From Wuchereria bancrofti (taxonomy: Eukaryota > Nematoda > Chromadorea > Rhabditida > Onchocercidae), in contig SSBO01000001.1 in the NCBI GenBank assembly GCA_005281725.1, forward strand, positions 4,076,399 to 4,140,398: a stretch of DNA of 64,000 nucleotides. The letters are read 5' to 3'. This document shows, piece by piece, positions 50,810 to 63,854 of the stretch. Position numbers and translations under genes: made by a program. A model generated the notes under the pieces. That model made no database searches. It was not told where the DNA came from and saw nothing but the letters and a program-made list of their open reading frames with translations. The first letter of the stretch is position 1, and the number at the start of each line of letters is the position of its first letter.

Positions 50810-50829
50810 CTGCAAGCGTCTTTCCAATG

Positions 50830-53800
50830 AAGATGAAATTTCGCTGATAAAATTGCAATATACAGAACTCCTCAAAGGATTTATGCCTCTTTAGGATAAG
50901 AGTGAAGACAGAGGAAGAAAATACCCAAAGATGAGATAATGTAAGAACTGCCTGCCCCCGGTAGAAATGCTAGGAGTAAGTTACATTTACCCATAAGAAA
51001 AAAGGCTTCATTAAAAACTCATTTTAAAAAAATGCTAGGAAACCAATTAATGGAATTGAAAAAATTCTTCACCAGCGCACAATACACTCATCAGAACAAC
51101 TTCATCCGCTATGGCTGTGCGAATATCGACTTGTTGAGTTCAATCAAAACTCAGAATTATCTTCTCTAGCGAAGTTTTTTGAATAGCAGTAGTCAGTTTT
51201 GAAACAGTAAACGTAGCTAGATGGGAATTCGAAAGCAGTTAAGAGAAGAAAGCGCGCAATTCAACACAAACACAGAGGAAATTTCGAGCGCGCATTTCTT
51301 GACATTCTTTGAATATTTAGCAAAAGTTTGAAATATTTGCTTAGAAAGATTTAAGAAAAGGGCAAATTTACACTTAAAAATTCTGACATGAAGTCACTTC
51401 GCATCCTTCCAAATTTCAAAAGAAATTTAAATTATAGAAGTTATTTTTCCTTCAAAATTGCACGTCTTTCTAAAAATACTAACTTCGTTTCCACTGTCTT
51501 TTGAAATTTACAAATATTGTAATGCAAATATAAGTGTAAATATAATTTCGACATCAATTAATCTCTCATTGTTCTTTGCAATCAAAGTTTTAACATAAAA
51601 GAAATGAATATTTTTAGTGGAGAAATCTCAATTAAATGTTTATCAAAAGTACAGTTAAAGTTGTAAGGATACTTCGAAAATAACTTTCATAGCTTAGTAA
51701 GAAGAATTGAAATTATTTTATTGGTGGATTTACATAAAGGCTGGTGTATTTCAATATGTTGAGTTGTTTTGTTGTGTTGGAAATCGTGATATAAATAGCG
51801 ATAATTTTTCAAATATGTGAAAATTTGAACTTTTTCTTGAAAGAATGGCAAGATTTGAGGATACATGTGTGACAAGTTTTAATATGGAGTAGAGCTAATA
51901 CAAATAGATAAAATCGACTGATCATCCCTGATCTGTAAATTATTACTTTTGGGTCAGAATTTTATGCAAATTTAAGATGCCTTAAGTACTAAAGTTGTTT
52001 TGTTATTTGTTTTGCATATGTTATTTGAAGCATCCTTTGAGCTGTTAAAGTGACGTTTCTAAATTATGATAAAAAAGTGCATGAGTATTGTTAAACCATA
52101 AGTTCAATTGTTCTTTGTTTCGTCTATGCGATAGTTGATGGCAATTTATTTACAGTTGCATATTTTTAAAATTTTAGTTTATTAAAATTCGCGATGTCAG
52201 CCAATTGTGTATACCAATTTGGAGAGAAAAATCCAACCGTGCAGTTGCTAATCCCTCAATTTGATATTACATAAATGGTTCAAAGGGAAATGTGGAGAGT
52301 GAGAATAATATGAGATTGAATTGCGATGAACACTTAATGACTTTTCCTGCTACAACTGACGCTCTTAACTGACCCTCTCGATTATTCTAAACGTAATATT
52401 TATCAATCAGCAATCTATATATAATTACGCTGAAAAATCTTGTTTCCGCTCGTCGTAAACCCGTAAGCAAATAATTGTTTATTTTACGATGTGAGAAACT
52501 TCATTTAAAACTTCAAACTTCATTTAACTTTATTTTAAAGCAGGTTTTTCTTCCAATACAGATAAGATGAAGGGATGAATTAAACAAGAAGGAAACGAGA
52601 AAATTTACTTATGAATTAGATCGATAAAGTTGCGTAATTCAATAACCAACATATATTAGATGAAAAGAAAAGAAATAACGTTGTAGTATTTTTTTGACTT
52701 TCTTTTGCATCTTTGTAGTGTGAGAGAGCTGAGTGATAACGCGAGCTTCCCGAGATAAAGCTCATTTAATTGACATGAGTGCTATGAAAAGGACCAGTTT
52801 GATATCTTTTGTCCTTGAATTGGGCTGGCACTAAGTATTGCAATTAGTAATAGTGGAATAAGCAGCATTCGGCGCTTAAATTAAATGGGCAAAAACAGCC
52901 ATGCCTGTAGTCAGTAAAGTGCAATAAAAATTGAGCAGGGGTAGTCATTATTATTTCAACCAAGCGTCTCGTGACAAATGTAATGCTAACTTCTTAAATG
53001 TAGAAGGTATTTCAGGTCAGGAACGAATCACATAAGATTTGAAAGTTTTTGATGAAGAAGAGAATGTTCTATCTTTCTGATCTGATATGAAAGCTCAGAT
53101 TCTAAAAACAGGAAGGTATCACCATCGAGTAACACTTGTGGAAAAAGATTAGTATATCGATTAGAAATATAAGTTGAAATTAATTTTCAAGTACAAACCA
53201 AGTGTCATATTAGCAGCAAACGTTTTCAAAAGCTTATAGAGTTATTAACTTATATGTGATTTACTTCATGAATTTGTTTGAAAAGATAAAATATGATAGA
53301 AATTTTCCTTTTAAAAAAATTATCAGTGAAACTTTTAGAAATAACTACATTTGATAGATTGATAGAAGAGACTGAATAATATGAATGAATAAGTTTGTAA
53401 CTTAACTGCAAAGATAACATCAGTTAAACAAATATCACAAAAATTAATTGACTGAATATCAACAGATGGACTAAAATGAAATCTTTCAACTGCAACTTGA
53501 AAAATTATTCTGAAAATTCATTGCAACGAAAGAGAAAACTTTCATGATACTCAAATTTGATGCAGAAAATTGCGCAGTTGTAGAGAAATCAACAAAATTC
53601 TATCAAATCCTTTCATCTTACAAGATATTCTAAAAATATCAGCATAGCTGCTTGATTTAATTAAGTTGTGTGATTATAATTAGAAGATGACAGAAATATA
53701 GCAGTTGGCGGCAATGCTTATGTAGGCAGTACTTTGATGAATGAGACACGAAATTAAAAAATGATTATGCTGAAATCAGCGACCGTTTTGGTTTAGCCTG

Positions 53801-54274
53801 AAATACTATCTTCTCACAAGTTGAATTAATTAATTTTATATAGTAATTTTAATTTCCTAATTTCGATATATATGATTTCTGAAGCTTTGTAATTTATACT
53901 TCTATGCGAAATTTCAAAGAGGAACTTTCTCAATCTAAAATTAAATTTCAGCTCCTTATAACATATGTTTGTAGACATTGCGTCAGTAGACAATAGGCTC
54001 AAAATGTCTTTACGTTCTAGCTGTGCCAAACAACCTAGCCAAATGGAATTTCGTTTTTGTGTTTTAAGTAGAACTGGTTAGTCATAATGACCAAGATGGA
54101 GAATTTAACAAAAATATAAGATAATAGAAATTTGATAAGAGACAGGAATATGTGTACTCTTTAAATACCAGAGAGCAGCATAAGTGAGAAAATAGGTATG
54201 CTTTAATAGGAAACAAATGTATTGCTTCTTACTGTTTTCATTTAAAGAATTTCTTAAGTGTTTTCGGCACATTT
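50830..54274. other. Intergenic region
   Basis: AT-rich with many short stops in all frames. I see no supported exon. Short coding-like patches near 50940-51150 may extend the bacterial mosaic, but I could not name them. Confidence 0.45.
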
Positions 54275-55291
54275 TCATAAAACATGGTCGAGAACTAGTA
54301 GTGTTATTGTGCTAACAAGTAGTGAAGTGCTTTTAAGCGGTATTTTTGCTCCAGCTGGATGATGCAAGTTGTGCGAATCGTGAGGTCTTGTTGTGGTTGC
54401 ACCAGGTGTGCAGCAACAGATACCATTCCCGTCCAGACATGGCTGTAATTCAATAATCCAAAGAGGTTATCAGTGGCAATTTTCGATGATATGTTTTATG
54501 ACAGTAACGAACAGTGCTATCTGCACAGATAGGGGAATTGGAAAAGAAAAGCGGCAAAGCTGAATTTGATGAACAAGCTGAAGAAACTGTAGAACTTACC
54601 ATACAACACTGCGTGGTAACTTTTGGTTGTTGTAGGTTGAAAAACGATAATTGTAGTGGTTGAAGATTGTACAACAAATACTGTTGGTGTGGTATAATAT
54701 TGATTGGTGCAGGAAAGTGTACTTGAGGTATACGGAGTTGTACTGCAGCACCTGGACGTCCAACATAAGCATTAATAAGTCCTGCTCCACCGTTGCTGAT
54801 AAATTCTCCATCAGTACCGCTGACCATCGTAGCAGTCAATCCTCCACACCCTTAAAGTGCATATTTTACGTTTATTCTTAATTAGATTAAATAAATAGAT
54901 AAACAAGTTTTACATCAATGAAGTTTAGGTAAATACTAAGTGTATCAGTTTGGAAATTGAGGATATTTCAGAAATTGTAAGGATACATCAAGATTATTCT
55001 CAGTTTAGGATAAATCAGAGTTATGGATATATCGTTTTTCAGTAGTTCTCCATTATTTTGACAGAAAGTGGTTCAACTTTTAATACCTGTTAGAGAACGT
55101 GCTAGCAAATTGACTGTGTTGATGAAACCACTTCCTAAATTGGTGACAACTTTACCTGTGCTCTCATCTCCATCCACTGTACACTTACAGCAAAATTTTG
55201 AATCTTTTTTACCAGAAACTGCAACTGGTAAGGAGGCAGTTGTTAAAATTATGCAAGCGGACATCAGTACATAGCACATCGTACGTAACAT
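54275..55291 (-). CDS. Secreted, probably GPI-anchored cysteine-rich protein, unknown family
   Basis: Three exons, 55291-55087, 54850-54600 and 54442-54275, join in phase (1, 0) to give 207 residues. MLRTMCYVLMSACIILTTAS is a signal peptide. The mature chain opens with KFCCKCTVDGDE and continues with GSGFINTVNLLARSLTG, GGLTATMVSGTDGEFISNGG and AGLINAYVGRPGAAVQLRIP. It then has a Pro/Gln-rich middle (PINIIPHQQYLL, PLQLSFFNLQQP), TTQCCM, and a final CLDGNGICCCTPGATTTRP. A hydrophobic C-terminal run (SLLVSTITLLVLDHVL) may be a GPI-anchor signal. The motif GSGFIN / GAGLINAYVG is an internal near-repeat. The start at 55291 is set by a trans-splice-like acceptor (GTTATTTCAG/GGTAACA-ATG); an in-frame ATG at 55312 lies before it. 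I do not recognise the family. Confidence 0.75.
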
Positions 55292-58075
55292 TGTTACCCT
55301 GAAATAACACAAAATATATCATCATTACAAAATGACTTGATGCGAAATGATTACAGCGTACTCTATGAGAAAGGCAAAAAACAGACTCATTTTATGATTT
55401 CACTAATTTCGTATAGCTTTTCCACCTATTTAATTTTGATTTTTATTAATAACCGCACACACAATTATTTCCTTTCGAGATCATTAGAATTGCTTGATGA
55501 TTTAGCAGTTCAAGAAGGACTGATGATACCCAAGAAGTTCACTGTATTATTTATACTGTTTAATTGCACATACTGGTTCAGTTGATAGCCTAACTACAAC
55601 ATGTATTAAAAGGTTACATTAATGAAGCAATATCATGAAACTTCTTCAGGAATAGAAGACAAGTTGCTCCAAATTTTGGGATAGTTCAAGTATCCTGATA
55701 TTCTAACTAGGCTTCTAATGATTTGATTTGGGTCATTTGACTTCGGTAACAGAATAATGATTTGAAGCTTTTTGGTCCCTATGTCCCATTTCACTTGCGC
55801 ACTCCCTAATATATTAAACTTCGCTAGCGTCATAAAGTTCAAATGGTATTCTATTAAATCTAAATTAGTGTTCTCTATAAGGTCAAATTTAAGAAATTAA
55901 GCTTGATATTAAAGAAAGCAGAGTTACGTAAGTAACGGGGACATATTTTTAATATTATCATAAACAAATTTCTAAAGAGCAAAAATTGCACTAAGATATT
56001 ACATTGCAAATGATGCCTCGTCATCGTGTTCTACAGAAAAACTGTAATTGGAAGAGCTATTATGCACCAAAATCAAGATGCATTTTGATATTAATTGAAA
56101 CATTTTGTGGAAAAACAGAAAAAAACTCAATAGCAGAAGAAGTTTTTTTGCAAAAACTGACTCATTGTTAAAAGTATTGCTTCCATTTCAAATCAAAAGA
56201 AAAGCATCCTTCGCAAGTGAGAAATATGTGTAGAGAATGTATCAGTAAAGGCACGGATGTATTAACTATAGTGTTACGATACACATAACATTTGTGATCC
56301 GTTCTTTTCAAGAAGCTGTGGTTTCTGATCGAAGAAATAATTCCTGCTTGACATTACCAAAATTGATTCTTTCATTGCTTGAATCCTGTATATAATTCCA
56401 TTGTTAGTGCATTTTTTTTTCGAATTATACAAATTTTTAAGAAAAATTTGGAATCAAGTTTCCTTTAAGGTCAAGCAGAAGAAATGGTCAAGTGGTCTGA
56501 GTGTTGTCAATTGTTCAACATTTCCCATTTGTTCAGAACTCAACGAATATAAACATAATCTAAAGTTAATATTCATCCTTCTTAAAAGTAATCAATGTTA
56601 TGGCTTAATAGGCGAGCATCTTTGAGTAGCATGAAAAAGGCATACAATCTTACCTGAATCTTTCCGGATTCAGTATCTCTCAATTATCCTCAAACGGCTC
56701 TATCCGTGTGTTTCAGGAGGAATAGCCTCAAAAGTCAGTAGCTAGAAGTTCCGATCCATTAAACGATGCGTTAATGACTTTCATTGTAAAATGTTATATT
56801 TTTCTATTAAAACAAATTTTTTTTTTGATTCGATCGTTGTGCACCACTGCCTATAATTGTTACTGTCCGAAGAAAGCAGTAAAGTTAATGCTCATACTAT
56901 CACATCTTTGCTACATCTAAACGGAAATGTTACAGGAAAATATTGATTTCGGAAATTTAATTTATAATTCCGACTTTATTAACTGAGGTTCGCTAGAAAT
57001 TTTTACTTATCTCATCAACAAAATTATTATTCCACCAACAAATCATTTCATCATTCCAGTGTTAACTGTTCAAGTTTATACATTCCAGCAAAACCGTTGA
57101 TCGTCTAACTGCCCATCCTCTGAACGGAAGTTAGTATTTCTGTTCTCACTCCCTCACTTACCATGAGTTAACTGTTCTATTTCCAACTTGCAAAATGAAA
57201 ATTGTTTAGGTAAAATGATCCTGTTAAATAGCAAAGATAACTAAAAAATTAAACATAAATGCTTACTTAACTTTATAAGTAAACTTTGAATTAAACAATT
57301 TTTATGCCCACTATTCTCATCGCATTTTATCATGCCATTGCTCAGATCATAAATACGGTACAGCTTTTTAAAATTCACTTCGCCGCACTCTTTTTTGATC
57401 ATTTCGTTATATCCCCACACCTCCAAACACTGAGTGAAGAGAAAAATCCCGATATTTCATTCCATCATACAACTCATCAAAATAACAGCTTTACTGATTG
57501 ATACACATGCTTTACCATCACTGGATTTACTGAGAATTTATAAGCATTTCAGTCGAGTTACTTGCCAATTTTTGTACACTTTCCTTGACGGGAACTCTCA
57601 GAATATCAGGTGAAGTACTGGTAATTCCAGAAACAGTAAGTGAAGGATTTAATGAGATGTCCTATAAAGTTCCTTTCTTTCCCTTACCTAATACTATATT
57701 CAGCATAACCAACTTTTTTATCTAATTCTTCAAATAAATAAGCATCTCTGATACGCGGAAATGAAATCTTCGATTCGCAAGTTTTCATTCTATCCACTTC
57801 TCCAGTCAGTGAACTTAACGGCTCGGACTGTTGAGGCCGCCTTTCTGACTGATTTCAGTTTGTCAGTCATCGCTTGGTTGATTTTGTCGGTTACCTGTGG
57901 TTATGATTTCTGACAAGTGGTGAAAGGGTGTTGGAGGAAGCTGAGGAAATAAAAGTACCAGTATTTTTATCCCCAGAATAAGCTGTTTTAGTTCATTCGT
58001 CCCTATCGTATTCGGTTTTAAGGTTTTTAAGCTATTAATATATAGTCTAAAGTGAGATCTTTGTAGCAGGCTTAA
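55292..58075. other. Intergenic region upstream of the lipase gene
   Basis: No supported exon. The last 250 bases before 58076 are less AT-rich (57810-57940) and probably hold the promoter and outron of the lipase gene. A candidate trans-splice acceptor (TTGTAGCAG/GCTTAA-ATG) lies 6 bases before its start codon. Confidence 0.5.
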
Positions 58076-61000
58076 ATGTCTACATCCGGTGTACGGATTG
58101 TGAATGCCAATCGGGAGCGCGTTTACAAGGCATCGTTGTCACTTTCCGGATGCGGGTTTCTTTCCATATATCATGCTGGTGTATGTGCAGCTATTAAAGA
58201 ATATGCTCCACAGCTGCTGCAAAATCGAATTTCTGGTGCCTCTGCCGGATCTATCATCGCTGCTGGTGTTATCTGTAATGTGTGCATTTCCCGTGCTGCG
58301 AGCTTCTTTCTCAGCGTCGTTTCTGAAGTAAGCTTTGAAGTAACTGAAGACATTGAAACAACTCAGAAATAATTTCTTTTTCTTTGTTTTTTTACTGTAA
58401 CGATTAAGGTATTCGGGCGAGAAATAATATCTTTTCAAAACATGTATATTTAGTTGGCATTGTTTCCTTCATGTGCTCTATGTTAGTTGTTATATTTCAT
58501 TATCTTCAGGTAAGATCATATACATTTGGTGTTCTAAATCGAGATTTTGACTTGATGAAAATGGTGCGGACGAAACTAAATGCTATCTTACCAGCTAATG
58601 CTCATGAACTTTGTACTGGTCGGTTGAGGATTTCGGTAACTCGATTTCGTGATATGGAAAATGTGATATTGGATGAATTTTGCACCAAAGATGAACTCAT
58701 CGATGTATTTTTTCTCTTTATTTTATTTTGCTTTATTGGCGATATGCTGTGATAGCGGGTTAAACAGTCACTTTTTGAGGTTGTTTTATATGTTTACTTT
58801 ATCGAGAAATATACATATGACCATGTTTGGTTGATTAATTTAAGAATATGAATAAACAATAAAAAACTTCTACAACTTTTAATCAAGGAGTAAAGAAAAG
58901 TTTATTATAGCAGTTAAGAGTATTAAAAGTTTTTTAGTGTGAAGTATGAAAAATAGAAATGGTAATTTAGATAGATAGATATAACACTTTTGTGAATGAT
59001 GCTTTTGAAATGATATTCTTATCTTTATATCTGCATTTCTTTATCAAAACTAAATTACGAAATGTCTGAGAATGGTAGTCTTTAGATGTTGTTCATTGTA
59101 GGCAATCTGTTGTAGCTGTTTTATTCCTATATACGGTGGCTTTGTTTATCCAACATTCCGAGGTGAAATTTACATTGATGGTGGTGCTAGTGATAATCAG
59201 CCGGTTATTAACACTGATACCATCACAGTTTCGCCATTTTCGGGTGAATCTGACATTTGTCCGACAGACGAGGAAAGTGCAAGGTTAAAATATTCGTAAT
59301 AAATTGAGCAAAACATGTTATACTGTAGCTGGCTTCCATTATTCGTTATAAAACCTTCAGAAACTAAGCTGAGCATAACCATGGCCTAGAATGGGTTATG
59401 AATACTGGGAAATGCTGAATTTTAACAGTGGTTGTTTTAAATTTTAAAATCGTGAAACGTTTTTAACTGCAGCTTGTTTGAATGGAATTTTGCTGGAACT
59501 TCTATTCGATTGACAGCAAATAATTTATATCGCGCTGCTTTATGTCTTTTCCCTCCGTCTGCTGAAGAATGCACATCCATGTGTCGAAGTGGTTTCAATG
59601 ATGCCTTGAAATTTCTTGTTGATAATGGTAAGTTAGAAAAGAAAAATGTTTTGTAGTACCGTAGCTTTTTATAAAAACTGTGCTGAGCTTAAGCTTGTTT
59701 ATTTAGTTAGTTGTTTTGTATTCAAATTTATCAACGTATCCTGGAAAACCCTTATATTTTCAGACTAACAAAATGGTGTAAAACAAATTGCGGAATACGT
59801 TTTTTATGTATCAGTCTTGTGAGACTTGTTTGTTTGATTTATTGGATTTTGGATTCTTCCGGATTTCTGGAAAGCATGTGGAAATTTACCCTTATTTTCA
59901 GGATTCACATCAAATGCAATTTGTATTTCGGTCGAAGTTGATTTATTAACCAACTTCAACCAAATAAGTGAAACGGTTGCGGTTGATACCACGGTGCCAT
60001 CAAACTCTGCAATATGCAAGAAAAGGTTGATTTATGTGTCAAAGCTCATATTCAAAAGTACTTTTCGAATTGCGGACTTAGTGACTCGTTTGAAGTACAA
60101 CTAGTTTATTACAGATTTCTCATCAGAAAATCATTTTGTCATCTGTACAATCATGAAACTTGACATGTAGTCTAGCCTACATCGATTACAACCTATTTTT
60201 TGTACAAAACTTTCTTTAAAAGAGATTTTTTTTTCGGGATGTCAAATTAGCAAAAAGTTGGATTGCTTGCATTTTTTACTTATTTCAGTTATGAGAATGA
60301 AAAAATAGCTGGATATATTGATGCTGTTCTCGCAACGGAGGCTACTCAGCTACCGCACTCGATACAGAACGGTAGCAGTTCATTTACATTTTTTTTTATT
60401 GAACTAATATTTAAAAAAAAAGAGCATATGTTTTTCAAATTATAGCTCGGAAGATTGAGGGAATCTAAACAATAAATTATTTTTTTAAAAAATGGTTTTC
60501 ATTTCCATAGGAGTTGTGAGGAGATTTCAGCATTAATGGAAACAATGAAAAAGAATTGGTTTTTGGATTACATTCGTTCATTTCGAGTTATTCAGTTAGC
60601 TCACTATATGACATTACCCCTAACTGCGATATACCAATGGTCCAAATTTTGTCTTTGGTTCGTGAATACGTTTGGTTTTTGTAGCTGTAGTACTGATATT
60701 TAAAAACCTTTCGATGTACAGATTATTTCTGTATTATTTTCTGTTATAAATGGATTCGACTTCTCACGAGTTTTTAAAAAGAATTGCATCTCTTTTCCGT
60801 CTTTCAGAAAAACCTGCAAACTGTCTTAGAAAATTAGGTGATTAGATAATAATGAGACCCAAATCAAAAAGCACAACCATAACCATTCGTTTCCTATCGC
60901 AAAAAAAAGAGATATGAACAAAATTTCAGCTTAAGTACTTGGCTCACTGTGCGAATTACCAGACATATGACAGAGGACTGGCTCAGTGTGAAGGTGAAGC

Positions 61001-61798
61001 ACATCCTCGATTTCATTCTGAATGAGATTCATGTGCAGGAAGCGAAAGTTTCTGCTAGGTAAGCCTGTTTTTTTTCAATCACAAAACTTTGCATTTGTTA
61101 TTTTCAACACTTCAACATATCCAAATTTCTATTATTTAAATAAATCGTTTTAATTTCGGTTCCGGCGAAAACATTGCTGTTGGTTTCATTTTTTAGACTT
61201 AGCCAACAGTTAGCAATTACTGAAGTTCACTTTTATGGAACTAATCAACAATGTGTTGTTCAAGAACAACTTAATGTTAATTTGTCATGGGAAGCCATCA
61301 AAGAGAAAGAAGTATTGGGAAGCATGGATAGATTGTTATCGAAAACAACATTATCATATGTTAAGGTTTGTGGATTGTTAGATATGAAGACCAAATAATT
61401 GTTCACCAAAGACAGATCGAAATACTTACTTAAACATAATCAGATGTCTAGTTTTCTGAAATGTAGCGTTCGACAAACAGTTGCACTATACTCCGAAGAA
61501 ATTAGCAGTCCTAGTAATACGAATAAATGTGATGTATTGAGTGTTCAGTGTAGCATATTACTTGTGTTACTAGGACTTCTTATTTTTGTCGTCGACTAAC
61601 AAAGGGTCTTTTTCTAAACCTTATTTTTCAATATTCATGAATTCGATTTGCAGGGTAGCTCGGACGTTTTTTCCTGTGGAGAAAAATTCGGCTGTTTTCA
61701 ATCCTAGTTTGCACAGAAAGGAGCGAAATACATCAGAAGGCGATAAAATTTTAAGTAGGATTAGTGACATCAGAAAATATTACACTTCTCTTATTTAA
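58076..61798 (+). CDS. atgl-1: Adipose triglyceride lipase (PNPLA2/ATGL type), 3' end uncertain
   Basis: Patatin-fold lipase that starts triacylglycerol breakdown on lipid droplets. Exons: 58076-58327, 58510-58704, 59102-59283, 59473-59627, 59902-60025, 60289-60371, 60531-60657, 60930-61058, 61197-61365 (472 codons so far). The catalytic pair is present: [12 protein letters not shown] (oxyanion loop) with GASAG, Ser about 56, and [10 protein letters not shown], Asp about 175. [14 protein letters not shown] is an ATGL hallmark, followed by the F-W-N-RLT--NL-RA-LFPP segment. After 61365 two routes exist. One is an exon from 61444 ending in [16 protein letters not shown] at 61599. The other continues from inside it through a weak donor to 61652-61798 ([11 protein letters not shown], ending YYTSLI). 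I cannot choose between them. Exon 7 uses the TTTCAG at 60530; the earlier CATAG would break the frame. Confidence 0.9.
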
Positions 61799-63672
61799 TA
61801 TGCACTGTTTTGAAAGTTTATGTAAGAAAAGCTTGTTGTAGATTGCTGTTAAAGATATTATCTTCTGCAAGAAAATTACAGATTTAAAGCAACCAGTTAA
61901 AATTAGGTTGTTCAGTGTGTGATAAAAATGGTGGTAACATAACAAAATACTGTAACCAAAAGTATAGTTGTTAGTGTCTAATTTTTTTTAGCTTTGTGTG
62001 TGTATGTGTGTGATATTCGGTTCCAATCATTCGATGCAACAATGTCATTCGATGCGTAGCAACTAATAATTTTGATGTGGATAACATTTCGCGGCAAATT
62101 GTAATCTTAGATATTTCTCATTTAAAGCAATTTCTTAAATAATTTAAATTATAATTTGAACCATCTTAATACTTTTCTTACAGTTTTTTGCTAACGCAAC
62201 TTTCACCTGAACTGGTAGGTTTGATTTCAACACTTCATCACATTCATTTCCATCAGAACTAGTCAGTTTCGGTTTGTACTTATTTATGTATTCATCGTGA
62301 TATGCATCTGTTTTTTAACTTTACATTTAAAACATTTAAAGGAATAGTTGAAGTATCTTGTTTTATGACGTCCTATTATGATTTTGGATAGCAATTTTTT
62401 GTTTGATTCTCATTTGCCGGACGCTATGGGTTGCCTCCACGTAAAGTTTTCAGAATTTTTTCTCCATGTTAACACTGTTTTGATTTCTTTTCAGTTAAGA
62501 ATTACGTTCTACGTTTAAAAATTACATTACAATGTTTATTCAGGATTTTTCTAACCGGGAAGTGTGAGTGCCTGTGAAAAAAAAATTGACGTCTATTTTA
62601 AAGGAATTTACGACGAGAATTGAATTCTGTTTTGCTATTTATATGTGATTTGTGGTAAAGGACTTTTATAACACTGCAGGGAATGTCTATGGAAGAATAC
62701 TTCAAATAATTGGTTTAAACAATGAAGAATGTGTATGAATTTGTTAAAGATTGATGAATATGTGAATTCTTTTTAGCAGTCAGAATGCTTAATAATAAAA
62801 TTGATATTCATTTATGCATCGGAGAAACGTGATTAAATGCGCTCTTATTCGTTTGTGAAGCAGCCCACGGTAACTGCTTTAAGAACGCTAGTAAGGTGGA
62901 ATTGGTGTAGTAAACATTTCGTTCGGAGATTCAGTCCAATTTCGTTCAGTCTGGTTGCATCGGCATTGTATGCTACTCATTTGTGCCAATCTAATTTCTG
63001 AGCTATACCCGGGGTGGATGTGCTCGATCTCGATGTTGAGCGGTGCAGTGCAAACGATGGGCTGGGGACAGCGTAACTTTTGCGGATGGTGATATGTCAG
63101 TGACAGACTTCAGGTCATCAGAGACAATGAGGAAGTCTTGCGTGAACTACTCTATTAATCATGCTTGTATTCTTGGCCTCCATTCCTTTCATTAGAATTT
63201 GAATTTTGTACTCTTGGACTGGTCAAAGATCACTGTTAGTTTTTATCGCTTTAAATGGTCGTGCAAAAGTGTTCTCTATGAACAAAGCTTTGCTTCATCT
63301 TGATGGATCTAGTTGCCATATTTGATGACATACTGAAATGCTCGATTACCGTTAGTAACTCTACTCCTCAGCTATCGTTCTCTCCTAATTTGTCTCTTTT
63401 GCACCATTCCTATAGTGATTTCTACTGATGGTACGAAATACGGTATTCGAATTGACAAGAATATTGTGAAGCATTAGAGCTTCAGTTGACCATACACTAC
63501 TATTTACTTTATATTTTGTTTTTTAGGTTTGAAGTTTTATGCAAATATTAAGAATGGAGTAATTACGCTTTATACGTTGGACGAACATTATTATCTATTG
63601 TTTTGCATCAATTGTGCAATCAGTGGTTTACATATGGTGTTGTAGTGAATTTAAATGTTGCTAATTTCAGTT
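61799..63672. other. Region between lipase and cullin genes
   Basis: No supported exon. A stretch with more GC at about 62860-63130 stands out from the AT-rich surroundings and may be the cullin promoter. The last bases (CTAATTTCAG) form the acceptor before the cullin start. Confidence 0.5.
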
Positions 63673-63854
63673 ATGGATATTGTTACGCCTAAAAGCGACG
63701 GCGGTGTGCAGATGTCACAGTATCAATGCTCTTTTTACTCGTTACGTCCTAAACAAGTTGATTTTGATGCTACTTGGAAAAGCATTGAAAATTCAATCAA
63801 GAGGATCATGAAATTGCAACCACTGGAGCGGCGTGTTTGGGACTACAATTTCTA
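63673..63854 (+). CDS. cul-2: Cullin, CUL-2 type (5' part, runs off the window)
   Basis: Scaffold of a cullin-RING ubiquitin ligase. Only the first coding exon is inside the window: ATG at 63673, about 60 codons, ending near WDYNF at a GT donor (TCTA/gttaat). The segment SLRPKQVDFDATWKSIENSI with LERRVWDYNF matches the N terminus of CUL2 (SLKP-VV-FD-TW------I----ERA-WND-F). A short extension (MDIVTPKSDGGVQMSQ) precedes it; an internal ATG at 63712 is an alternative start. The acceptor CTAATTTCAG two bases before the ATG looks like a trans-splice site. Assignment to CUL-2 rather than another cullin rests on this exon only. Confidence 0.75.

Larger units (their letters stand above)
50230..50820. 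other. Mosaic of degraded bacterial (Wolbachia-like) gene fragments
   Basis: Within 600 bases I can read pieces of three bacterial housekeeping genes: polA and carA on the minus strand, and clpB on both strands. They are joined without spacers, each too short to be functional and broken by stops or frame changes. The parts are listed separately. There are no introns and no bacterial neighbours. The simplest reading is an old nuclear insertion of endosymbiont DNA that was rearranged before or after integration. Confidence 0.75.

Noticed and set aside
60484..60530. CATAG acceptor for lipase exon 7
   Set aside because: It puts the following conserved-looking sequence out of phase; the TTTCAG at 60530 restores phase 1.
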